NCBI GenBank assembly: GCA_946622925.1
Contig: CAMOQM010000061.1
Coordinates: forward strand, 1-5,991
DNA: 5,991 nt
Source of the DNA: an uncultured Caryophanales bacterium
Lineage (GTDB): Bacteria > Bacillota_I > Bacilli_A > RFN20 > CAG-826
Direction: 5' to 3'
The stretch's first letter is position 1. Each line of letters opens with the position of its first letter. The translations under genes and the position numbers were made by a program. Positions 1 to 5,758 of this stretch are shown in pieces. The notes under the pieces were generated by a model that had not been told where the DNA came from, made no database searches, and was given only the letters and a program-made list of their open reading frames with translations.

Positions 1-308
1 GATTCATAAATGGCCATGCCACCGGCAAAAAGGATGATGGCGGCGATTATAGCGGAGGTGAGGTATTCGACCCTACCATGGCCATAAGGATGTTTCTTAT
101 CGGGCTTTTTGGTAGAGAGCTTGGTTCCGATGATGGTGATGGTGGAACTTAACGCATCGGTTAGGTTATTGACTGCGTCCAAGATTAAGGATACGGCACC
201 CGCCAAAATACCAACCATGGCTTTAAAGGCGACTAATAAAACGTTGCCGATGATGCCGACGATTGAGACTTTGACGATTTCGTTTTCTCGATTAAAAGTC
301 TTTGCCAT
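1..308 (-). CDS. Cation diffusion facilitator (CDF) metal exporter, N-terminal part
   Basis: This is the first ~102 residues of a CDF-family transporter, which exports divalent metal ions from the cytoplasm by proton antiport; the rest lies beyond the window edge. Visible are TM1 (about residues 14-36), TM2 (about 40-62) with the segment LDAVNNLTDALSS, the family motif HPYGHGRVEY (73-82) and the start of TM3 (from about 84). Counting back from the HG motif against E. coli YiiP (FieF), the two TM2 metal-site positions are N47 and D51, where YiiP has Asp and Asp. The ATG lies inside the end of ohrR (17-base overlap), with GGAG at 319-322, 10 bases upstream. It therefore appears to be translated together with ohrR and gpx and to be controlled by OhrR. 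Family is secure; the metal is not known, and the Asn-x3-Asp site argues against a classic zinc exporter. Confidence 0.9.
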   Translation of the reverse strand, partial: MAKTFNRENEIVKVSIVGIIGNVLLVAFKAMVGILAGAVSLILDAVNNLTDALSSTITIIGTKLSTKKPDKKHPYGHGRVEYLTSAIIAAIILFAGGMAIYE

Positions 309-729
309 CTTCGAGGTTCTCCAATAATTTGTACGCTAAATAGTATAAGTTTCCTGCCTCATCTTTTTCTAGATGGAGACAATTTCCGATTTGGGCGGGG
401 ATGGGGGCGAGCTTTTCTTCCATATCCTTTCCCTTTTGGGTTAGGAAAATCTTCTTTTCGCGTTTATCTAGGCCGCTAGATTTTTCTATTAGTCCCTGAG
501 CGATTAACTTCTCTAGAAGGGGAGAAAGGGTTCCGGAATCTAAGAAGGTACGGGCGCCGATCTGCTTTAGGGTTAACCCGTCTTTCTCAAGTAAGACCAA
601 TAAAACGATGTATTGGGTGTAAGTTATCCCTAAAGGATTAAGATAAGGCAAATAGAGTTTGGTGACGGCTTTAGAAGCGGCGTAGAGAGGGAAGCAAAGC
701 TGGTTTTCTAGTAGAAGCTGCTTTTTCAT
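292..729 (-). CDS. ohrR: OhrR, organic hydroperoxide-sensing MarR-family repressor (2-Cys type)
   Basis: This 145-residue MarR-family winged-helix dimer senses organic hydroperoxides (and in some species hypochlorite) and releases DNA when its reactive cysteine is oxidised. The N-terminus LENQLCFPLYAASKAVTKLY is the hallmark of OhrR, with the peroxidatic C12. Tyr26 and Tyr37 sit at the spacing from C12 (+14, +25) of the two tyrosines that contact the reactive Cys in Bacillus subtilis OhrR. A second cysteine, C117, lies 105 residues from C12, the same separation as C22/C127 in the two-cysteine Xanthomonas OhrR. The DNA-binding part is LTLKQIGARTFLDSGTLSPLLEKL (about 52-75) with the wing near GLDKREKK (86-93). 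The ATG overlaps the gpx stop by one base (TAATG) and has no nearby Shine-Dalgarno, so translation is probably coupled to gpx. Likely autoregulated through the operator at 1220-1237. Confidence 0.93.
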   Translation of the reverse strand: MKKQLLLENQLCFPLYAASKAVTKLYLPYLNPLGITYTQYIVLLVLLEKDGLTLKQIGARTFLDSGTLSPLLEKLIAQGLIEKSSGLDKREKKIFLTQKGKDMEEKLAPIPAQIGNCLHLEKDEAGNLYYLAYKLLENLEDGKDF

Positions 730-1199
730 TACTTAGCTAATTCGGCCTTGATGGCTGCTTCGAAAGACTCGGGTTTGGCGGTCGGCCCGAACCTATCGAC
801 GACTTCGCCATTACGGGAGACGAGGAATTTGGTGAAATTCCATTTGATGCGGCCTTTCTTTTGTTCCTTTAAGAAGGTATATAAAGGATCTTGCTTACGA
901 CCGTTAACATCGATTTTATGGAATTGGGGGAAGGAAGTGTTGTACTTAAGGGTGCAGAAAGAATGGATTTCTTCATCGCTTCCCGGAGCTTGGCCAAAGA
1001 ATTGGTTGCAAGGGAAGTCCAAGATGACGAAACCTTGGTCTTTGTAGGTGTCGTATAAGCGTTGCAAACCTTCATATTGGGGAGTGAAGCCGCAGCCGGT
1101 CGCGGTGTTGACGATAAGGATGACTTGGCCTTTATATTGAGAAAGGCTGACGCTTTGGCCTTGTTGGTCGATGACGGAATAATCGTAAATTGTTGGCAT
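729..1199 (-). CDS. gpx: Glutathione peroxidase family thiol peroxidase (Cys type)
   Basis: This cytoplasmic peroxidase of 156 residues reduces hydrogen peroxide and organic or lipid hydroperoxides. Bacterial Cys-type members mostly use thioredoxin rather than glutathione. The catalytic tetrad is visible: C36 in NTATGCGFTPQY, Q70 in FPCNQFFGQAPGS, and W120-N121 in KWNFTKF. C36 is encoded by TGC, not a selenocysteine TGA. C82 in SFCTLKY sits 46 residues after C36, matching the resolving cysteine (C45/C91) of the thioredoxin-dependent Drosophila enzyme, so a disulfide cycle with thioredoxin is likely. The start at 1199 is chosen because GGAGG (1207-1211) lies 7 bases upstream; an in-frame ATG at 1217 lies upstream of this site, close to the predicted transcription start. 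It is the first gene of the gpx-ohrR-CDF operon and shares one base with the ohrR start. There is no signal peptide. Confidence 0.93.
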   Translation of the reverse strand: MPTIYDYSVIDQQGQSVSLSQYKGQVILIVNTATGCGFTPQYEGLQRLYDTYKDQGFVILDFPCNQFFGQAPGSDEEIHSFCTLKYNTSFPQFHKIDVNGRKQDPLYTFLKEQKKGRIKWNFTKFLVSRNGEVVDRFGPTAKPESFEAAIKAELAK

Positions 1200-1206
1200 A
1201 AAATGT

Positions 1207-1211
1207 CCTCC
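1207..1211 (-). promoter_or_regulatory. Ribosome binding site of gpx
   Basis: GGAGG on the minus strand lies 7 bases before the ATG at 1199. It decides the start: the alternative in-frame ATG at 1217 would place this site inside the coding region and has no Shine-Dalgarno of its own. Confidence 0.8.
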
Positions 1212-1219
1212 AGGCAAAA

Positions 1220-1237
1220 TAAATTGTATACAACTTA
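1220..1237. promoter_or_regulatory. Putative OhrR operator
   Basis: The site is an 18-bp near-palindrome, TAAATTGTA-TACAACTTA, with half-sites matching at 8 of 9 positions and a perfect 10-bp core, TTGTATACAA. It resembles the AT-rich TACAAT/ATTGTA elements bound by B. subtilis OhrR. It covers the -10 element of the only promoter seen before the gpx-ohrR-CDF genes, so a bound repressor would block RNA polymerase. Assignment to OhrR is an inference from sequence and from the presence of ohrR in the operon. Confidence 0.7.
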
Positions 1238-1251
1238 ATTTTTGGAGGCAA
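1223..1251 (-). promoter_or_regulatory. Sigma-A-like promoter of the gpx-ohrR-CDF operon
   Basis: On the minus strand, TTGCCT (1246-1251, 4/6 match to the -35 consensus) is followed after exactly 17 bases by TACAAT (1223-1228, 5/6 match to the -10). The expected transcription start is near 1216, giving a leader of about 17 bases that contains the GGAGG site. The -35 begins only 7 bases after the stop codon of the permease gene, and no strong terminator separates the two units. Confidence 0.65.
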
Positions 1252-1258
1252 TAGTTTT

Positions 1259-3829
1259 TTATTCGACGGATTTAAGACTTTCGACCGCCATTATCTTCCT
1301 GACTCTGAAGGATAGTAGCAAGTTGATGGCTAAGGCTAAAACAAAGGTGAAGCCAAAGGCGATGCCATAAGATAAGGGCTTGACCGTGTATAGATAATCG
1401 ACGAGTTCTACTTGGTTGATATAGAGGACTAGTTTGGTGAAGGGGAAGCCTAAGGCCAATCCGCCTAATATGCCAATAATAGTTAATGACATCGTTTCCA
1501 CGATAAGCGAATTCATGATTTCCATCTGCTTAAAGCCGAGGACTTTCATGGTGGCTATTTCGCGCTGCCTTTCACTAAAGTTAAGTAATCCTAGGTCATA
1601 TAAAACGACGGCTGCCAGAAGGAAGGCGAAGACCTTAATGGCGTTAGTCATAACTAAAATCGAGCCCATGGCATCTTCGATTCGTTTTCTCCAGGAAGTC
1701 TCGGAGTCGCACATGGCCACCCCGTTTATTTTCCTAATCGCTTCTTCGGCGGCGGCTTGATCGGAGGGATTAATGGTATCGACCCAGAAACAGTTAAAGG
1801 CTTCGGCTGGTTTACCAAGTAAAGGCGAATCCGAACGCATATAAATGCCGTTTTCGTAGAAGATGGGAATAGTTTGGGCGATTGGGGCATTAACTTCATA
1901 ACCAGAGACGGTGAAAGAGACTTTATCCCCGGCTTTTACACCTAGCTGTCTAGCAATCTTGTCAGAAATTAGGATTTGATCGAGCGGCAAATTGTATTTG
2001 AAGTGGTTTTCTTGTCTGGTTCCGGCTTCTAGCTTATAGTCGCCAATTAAATGAAGGTTAGTGTAATAGGTATTTGAGCTAGCTACGACATTAAGCGATT
2101 CGCGGTAGAAAGGCTGATAGCCGTTAATGATTTTGTTGCCATCAGGTCCAACGATATCAAATTCTGCAGCGATGGTGGATTCTGGTCTAGAATCGCTTAG
2201 GAAGACGGTTAAATTGGCTCCGGAGACGATTAATGGATCAGTATCCACGCCATAACGGATGGTGTCTTCGATGCCATAGCCACAGCAAAGCAAAGCGGTG
2301 CAGCCTAAGACGCCAATGACGACCATTCCGGTTTTAACCGGATCGCCTTTAATGCTCCTACCAGCTAACTTCATGGAAAGTTGCACCCAGTTAGATCTCT
2401 TCGAATGGATAACTTTCTTGGTTTTCTTTTCCGGAGGCTCGGGCCGCATCGATTCGACGGGCTTAAGATTGATTTCTCGCCTGGACACGCAGAAGGTAAC
2501 TAAGGCAGTGAGACCTAGATATACCAAAGCGACGGCTAAACAAGGAAGAATTGGGAAGGTATAGGCGCGGTTAGGCAAAGAATAAAGAAGATCATATTTG
2601 TTACCTAAAACGGCCGGGACGAGCAATGGTCCGACTATTTCGCCTGCTATCACCCCTAAAAAGGCTAAGAACATTGATTTATAGATGTAATGCCATCTAA
2701 TCTCGTGCTTAGTTAAACCAAGGGCTTTGTAGGTTCCGATATCTAGCCTTTCATGGATGATGGTTTGCCTAACTGAAATTAAGGATACTAGTAAGGCCAC
2801 GGCAAAGAAGACGACGGGGAAGACGAAAGTTAGTTGCCAGGCTTGGGATTTCTCGGTCTCTAAGGTCTTCACTGCGGTTAGTTCGCTTAAGGCCTGGGCC
2901 AAATAAAGGTTATTCGTGGTCTTGGCGGCATAATAATCTTCTACCGCTTTTTTGGCCTCGGTAGTTTTGGCTGGGCCTTTTAGCTTTAATAGGAATTGAT
3001 TGGCCAAAGGGAAAGTATCGGTTTTTCCATAGGGGTCGCCATCTCCCCAACCGACTTTTTCTTGGAACCCTTTTTGCCAAATAAGGCGGACCCCTAAATC
3101 GGTGAAGTATTCTTGGAAGGTGCTACGCAGTACATCCCTGAAATAGGTATTGGAGGTCAAAAACATCGTGGGCATGAAAGCTCCTCTAGCGGAACATTCA
3201 AGATGTTTCATGGTCCCCGTGATGGTGAATTTAAGCTCAAGGTTATCTTTCTTTAGAGGATTCTCCTTGCCTTTTTTTAGCAAGAAATCCGTCATTGCGA
3301 TGGTACTTTTGTCTAGGTTAAAGGAAGCTAAAGGAATCGAGATTATGGCATCTCCGCCAACCTCGAGTTTGCTTTGACTATCCCCCGATAAATCGGTGGT
3401 AAGGAAATCATCGACAATGAAATAATGGGACGCGGTTTGTTCGGGTGAACTTTTTACATATTCATAGGGTTTTGAATAGTTAGGAAGGGTCGGCTCGATG
3501 GAGGCGACGGCATCACGAGATGACATATTGCAAAAGGTATAGAATCTACCTTCGGCTTCCGTAATATCAGGGACCGCCGTTTTAAGGTCTTCGATTTCAT
3601 TAAGGTTATAGCCTTTACGCGGATCGGTCGTTACATAGATATCGGGGGTGTTGGAATTAGTGATGGTACTTACGATTCGGTTATCCAAAGAAGCGGCATT
3701 GCTTAAAAAGCCGGATAACAAAGTAATGGCGATGGCGCCAATGGCGATAACGGCAAAAGAAGCGGCCCAGCTTTTGTTATGCTGACGCCTTGCGACTTTA
3801 AAAAGAAAAGAGGATACCCGCTTTTTCAC
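1259..3829 (-). CDS. ABC exporter permease with two FtsX domains and large extracellular regions
   Basis: This is the membrane half of a MacB/LolCE-superfamily (type VII) ABC exporter, 856 residues from the GTG start. Predicted segments are TM1 21-44, an extracytoplasmic region of about 290 residues, TM2-4 at 334-353, 384-407 and 426-448, a cytoplasmic basic linker (450-498), TM5 500-518, a second outer region of about 210 residues, and TM6-8 at 730-749, 775-797 and 819-841. Each half carries an FtsX coupling-helix signature: ERLDIGTYKALGLTKHEI (from 360) and ERQREIATMKVLGFKQMEI (from 753). The GTG at 3829 is preferred over the TTG one codon earlier because GAGGTG (3835-3840) lies 5 bases from it. 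The start overlaps the ATPase TGA as GTGA, so the two are co-translated. Relatives export lipoproteins, peptides or antibiotics, or act mechanically on the cell envelope; the substrate cannot be read here. Confidence 0.9.
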   Translation of the reverse strand: MKKRVSSFLFKVARRQHNKSWAASFAVIAIGAIAITLLSGFLSNAASLDNRIVSTITNSNTPDIYVTTDPRKGYNLNEIEDLKTAVPDITEAEGRFYTFCNMSSRDAVASIEPTLPNYSKPYEYVKSSPEQTASHYFIVDDFLTTDLSGDSQSKLEVGGDAIISIPLASFNLDKSTIAMTDFLLKKGKENPLKKDNLELKFTITGTMKHLECSARGAFMPTMFLTSNTYFRDVLRSTFQEYFTDLGVRLIWQKGFQEKVGWGDGDPYGKTDTFPLANQFLLKLKGPAKTTEAKKAVEDYYAAKTTNNLYLAQALSELTAVKTLETEKSQAWQLTFVFPVVFFAVALLVSLISVRQTIIHERLDIGTYKALGLTKHEIRWHYIYKSMFLAFLGVIAGEIVGPLLVPAVLGNKYDLLYSLPNRAYTFPILPCLAVALVYLGLTALVTFCVSRREINLKPVESMRPEPPEKKTKKVIHSKRSNWVQLSMKLAGRSIKGDPVKTGMVVIGVLGCTALLCCGYGIEDTIRYGVDTDPLIVSGANLTVFLSDSRPESTIAAEFDIVGPDGNKIINGYQPFYRESLNVVASSNTYYTNLHLIGDYKLEAGTRQENHFKYNLPLDQILISDKIARQLGVKAGDKVSFTVSGYEVNAPIAQTIPIFYENGIYMRSDSPLLGKPAEAFNCFWVDTINPSDQAAAEEAIRKINGVAMCDSETSWRKRIEDAMGSILVMTNAIKVFAFLLAAVVLYDLGLLNFSERQREIATMKVLGFKQMEIMNSLIVETMSLTIIGILGGLALGFPFTKLVLYINQVELVDYLYTVKPLSYGIAFGFTFVLALAINLLLSFRVRKIMAVESLKSVE

Positions 3830-4530
3830 CAAACCACCTCACTGGGTTTTAATGGATGTTCATTGATGGTATTAGAGACAATGCGTCCGTCGGCGACTTT
3901 GATTAATCTGGTCGCCACTTGTCCGATGGCGGCGTTATGGGTAACCATGACAACGGTCTTTTTAAAATCAAAGCAAAGGGAATGAAGCAATTCGATGATA
4001 GCGGCCCCGGTTTTGGAGTCGAGGGCGCCGGTAGGTTCGTCACATAGTAGCATCTCGGGGTTTTTAACTAAGGCCCTGGCGATAGCAGTACGTTGTTGCT
4101 CGCCGCCAGAAAGTTGAGCGGGGAAATTACCTAAGCGGTTCCCTAATCCGACTTTTTCCATGGTTTCTTTCGCGTCAAAAGGATGATCAGAGATAGCGGC
4201 GGACATTTCCACGTTTTCTAAAGCCGTCAAATGATTGATTAGATTATAGAATTGGAAAACGAATCCAATGTCTTTGCGGCGGAACAAAGTCAGTTCCTTT
4301 TCTTTGAACTTGCTAACGTCGCGACCTGATATTTCATAAGTGCCGGTAGTAGGGGAATCCATGCCCCCCATGATATTTAATAAGGTTGATTTGCCAGCCC
4401 CGGAAGGTCCTAGTATTACAACGAATTCTCCTTCTTCCAAGGTAAAGGAAACGTCGTCTAAGGCCCGGACTTCGTTTTCTTGGCCTTGATGGTAGATTTT
4501 GGAAAGGTGATCTATGCGTATTTGTCCCAT
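3826..4530 (-). CDS. ABC transporter ATPase (LolD/MacB type)
   Basis: This cytoplasmic nucleotide-binding subunit of 234 residues powers the neighbouring FtsX-type permease. All motifs are intact: Walker A GPSGAGKST (41-49), Q-loop Q93 in FVFQFYNL, signature LSGGEQQR (140-147), Walker B MLLCDE with E165, D-loop ALD (169-171) and H-loop H198 in MVTHN. The phrases NIMGGMDSPTTG and DEPTGALDSKTG are typical of the LolD/MacB/bacitracin-exporter subfamily, as is the length. The ATG at 4530 is the only sensible start, because an in-frame TAG sits 15 bases upstream. No Shine-Dalgarno is visible before it, unusual beside its neighbours; the gene may begin with a very short leader (promoter entry at 4540-4545). 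Its TGA stop overlaps the permease start. Confidence 0.94.
   Translation of the reverse strand: MGQIRIDHLSKIYHQGQENEVRALDDVSFTLEEGEFVVILGPSGAGKSTLLNIMGGMDSPTTGTYEISGRDVSKFKEKELTLFRRKDIGFVFQFYNLINHLTALENVEMSAAISDHPFDAKETMEKVGLGNRLGNFPAQLSGGEQQRTAIARALVKNPEMLLCDEPTGALDSKTGAAIIELLHSLCFDFKKTVVMVTHNAAIGQVATRLIKVADGRIVSNTINEHPLKPSEVVW
3835..3840 (-). promoter_or_regulatory. Ribosome binding site of the permease gene
   Basis: GAGGTG on the minus strand lies within the end of the ATPase gene. Its spacing is 5 bases to the GTG at 3829 but only 2 bases to the TTG at 3832, which is why the GTG start is chosen. Confidence 0.65.
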
Positions 4531-4539
4531 AACAAAAAT

Positions 4540-4545
4540 ATTCTA
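4540..4545 (-). promoter_or_regulatory. Possible -10 element of the ABC transporter genes
   Basis: TAGAAT on the minus strand matches the -10 consensus at 5 of 6 positions and is separated from the ATPase ATG by only 9 bases. Transcription would start about 3 bases before the ATG, giving a nearly leaderless mRNA that would fit the missing Shine-Dalgarno. No good -35 is present at 16-18 bases; that region is occupied by the inverted repeat at 4551-4572. Weak support. Confidence 0.3.
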
Positions 4546-4550
4546 GTCTT

Positions 4551-4572
4551 TTTATTCCCAGTTAGGAATAAA
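4551..4572. repeat. Perfect 8-bp inverted repeat between the SH3-repeat gene and the ABC genes
   Basis: The arms TTTATTCC and GGAATAAA are separated by a 6-base loop (4559-4564). The repeat directly follows the stop codon of the upstream gene. In the direction of transcription it is followed by AAAGAC rather than a run of T, and its stem has few G/C pairs, so it does not look like an intrinsic terminator. It occupies the place of the -35/spacer of the putative ABC promoter and could be an operator for an unidentified regulator. Confidence 0.5.
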
Positions 4573-4983
4573 TTAATGGTGATGAGTTTCCTCAATATGA
4601 CCGACTTTTTTGATTTGGCTAGGGAGGAGAGGAACAAGCAGGGGCACAATCATGGATTCGATGGCAAAACTTCCAACATAGTTTCCATCTTCTAAGCAGG
4701 TAACGATTTTCCCAATTGACCCAATTTCTAAAGAAGGTAAAGCCACGAGCAACTCGACGATATCGCCCTCTTCGTATTTGGAGGGTTGCTCTTTGTTTTT
4801 GGTATAAAGGGTTAATTCTTCGGGCTGGAAGCGCCCAGAGTAAAGCAAGGCATCTTCGGTCGCGTAAAACCCGACGGTATAAGAGCCATCTTCATGAACG
4901 GCATCGATTACGCCTAGATCGCCTTCTTTGACCGCCCCTTTTTCAATTAAGGTTTTTACGGATTGCCCTCTTTGGAACTTCAT
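4573..4983 (-). CDS. Small protein of two tandem SH3-like (DUF4926-like) repeats
   Basis: This soluble 136-residue protein has no known function that I can assign. It is an internal duplication: residues 3-38 and about 69-104 align without gaps, sharing the pattern xxGxxV...L...G..G.I....EDG.Y...F. The second copy, starting YEEGDIVELLVALPSLEIGSIGKIV, resembles DUF4926/KOW-like small beta-barrels. The C-terminus ends in HIEETHHH, a small His cluster. The start at 4983 is chosen because its ATG overlaps the exoA stop (ATGA); an upstream extension to 5010 would run further into exoA. There is no clear Shine-Dalgarno, so translation probably depends on re-initiation after exoA. The overlap suggests tight co-expression with exoA, but a role in repair is only a guess. 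There is no signal peptide or membrane segment. Confidence 0.8.
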   Translation of the reverse strand: MKFQRGQSVKTLIEKGAVKEGDLGVIDAVHEDGSYTVGFYATEDALLYSGRFQPEELTLYTKNKEQPSKYEEGDIVELLVALPSLEIGSIGKIVTCLEDGNYVGSFAIESMIVPLLVPLLPSQIKKVGHIEETHHH

Positions 4984-5741
4984 AGGTCGATTTCTAAGGA
5001 AACGGGGCAATGGTCGCTACCATAGACGTCATTATGGATTTCGGCGGATTTGACCTTATCCACGATGCGGTTGGAGACGAGGAAATAGTCGATTCTCCAG
5101 CCGGCGTTATTTTCCCTAGCGTGGAAGCGGTAGCTCCACCACGAGTATTTGACGGTGTCGGGATGAAGATATCTAAAGGTATCGGTAAAGCCTTTGGAGA
5201 GAAGTTCACCGAAAGCGGTTCTTTCTTCAATGGTGAAGCCGGGATTGCGTTCGTTGCCCTTAGGATTTTTGATATCGATTTCTTTATGGGCGACGTTAAG
5301 GTCGCCGGTGTAGATGACGGGCTTAATCTTATCTAGGCTTTGAAGATATTCGGAAAGGTCTTTTTCGTATTGGAGGCGGAAATCCATCCGTTTTAGACCA
5401 TCGCCGGCATTAGGCACATAGGCGCCCACCAAATAAAAGGTGGGGAATTCTAAGGTAATGACCCTTCCTTCTTCATCATAGCGTCCGTCTTTTAATCCAT
5501 AATGGACGGATAATGGCTCGACCCTGGTGAAGATAGCCACCCCGGAATAGCCTTTCCTTAATTTGGATTCGGTATGGTAGACGGTATAGCCTTCCGGGAT
5601 AAAGGGAAAGGGGGCGTTAGGATCGGATAGCTTAGTCTCCCCGATTACCAAAACATCGGGATTAAGATATTGGAATGAAGCGGGGAAATCCTTACCTAAA
5701 ATGGCGCGGATACCGTTAACGTTAAATGCGGCTAATTTCAT
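4980..5741 (-). CDS. exoA: Exodeoxyribonuclease III / AP endonuclease ExoA
   Basis: This Mg-dependent base-excision-repair nuclease of 253 residues (B. subtilis ExoA is about 252) cuts the backbone 5' to abasic sites and trims 3' ends. The exonuclease-endonuclease-phosphatase active site is complete: N7 in FNVNGIRA, E35 in ETKL, Y108 in AYVPN, D147 and N149 in TGDLNVA, D218 in WRIDYFL, and D243-H244 in GSDHCPV. The ExoIII-specific block YSWWSYRFHARENNAGWRIDY is present at 199-219. One small oddity is Gly34 before E35, where most relatives have Gln (QETK). An AAGGA ribosome site (5750-5754) lies 8 bases before the ATG. The gene follows the acyltransferase by 17 bases and overlaps the next gene by 4, so all three appear co-transcribed. 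Confidence 0.95.
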   Translation of the reverse strand: MKLAAFNVNGIRAILGKDFPASFQYLNPDVLVIGETKLSDPNAPFPFIPEGYTVYHTESKLRKGYSGVAIFTRVEPLSVHYGLKDGRYDEEGRVITLEFPTFYLVGAYVPNAGDGLKRMDFRLQYEKDLSEYLQSLDKIKPVIYTGDLNVAHKEIDIKNPKGNERNPGFTIEERTAFGELLSKGFTDTFRYLHPDTVKYSWWSYRFHARENNAGWRIDYFLVSNRIVDKVKSAEIHNDVYGSDHCPVSLEIDL

Positions 5742-5749
5742 GGTATTTT

Positions 5750-5754
5750 TCCTT
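5750..5754 (-). promoter_or_regulatory. Ribosome binding site of exoA
   Basis: AAGGA on the minus strand is spaced 8 bases from the ATG at 5741, in the 17-base gap after the upstream stop codon. Confidence 0.65.
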
Positions 5755-5758
5755 TTTG

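Noticed and set aside
1092..1094. Selenocysteine in the glutathione peroxidase
   Set aside because: The catalytic codon is TGC (Cys), so no recoding is needed.
729..1217. Longer gpx start at 1217 (six more residues)
   Set aside because: That ATG sits close to the predicted transcription start with no ribosome site, and the GGAGG would be coding; the ATG at 1199 is well placed.
1214..1245. Operator palindrome read as a terminator after the permease gene
   Set aside because: The hairpin is almost all A/T with only a four-T tail, and it overlaps a well-spaced promoter; a weak terminator effect cannot be excluded.
1434..1760. Plus-strand open frame of 108 codons inside the permease gene
   Set aside because: It is antisense to the conserved C-terminal FtsX domain, with no ribosome site or recognisable protein.
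4551..4572. Inverted repeat as an intrinsic terminator
   Set aside because: The stem is AT-rich and is followed by A-rich sequence, not a T-run, in the direction of transcription.
3826..4983. Mycoplasma-type code with TGA as tryptophan
   Set aside because: exoA and the ABC ATPase both end at TGA at the normal family length, overlapping the next start, and the Trp codons I checked (in the ATPase, gpx and acyltransferase tails) are TGG.
5010..5336. Plus-strand open frame of 108 codons opposite exoA
   Set aside because: It lies fully inside exoA, whose catalytic motifs are intact in the other strand, and its product resembles no family.
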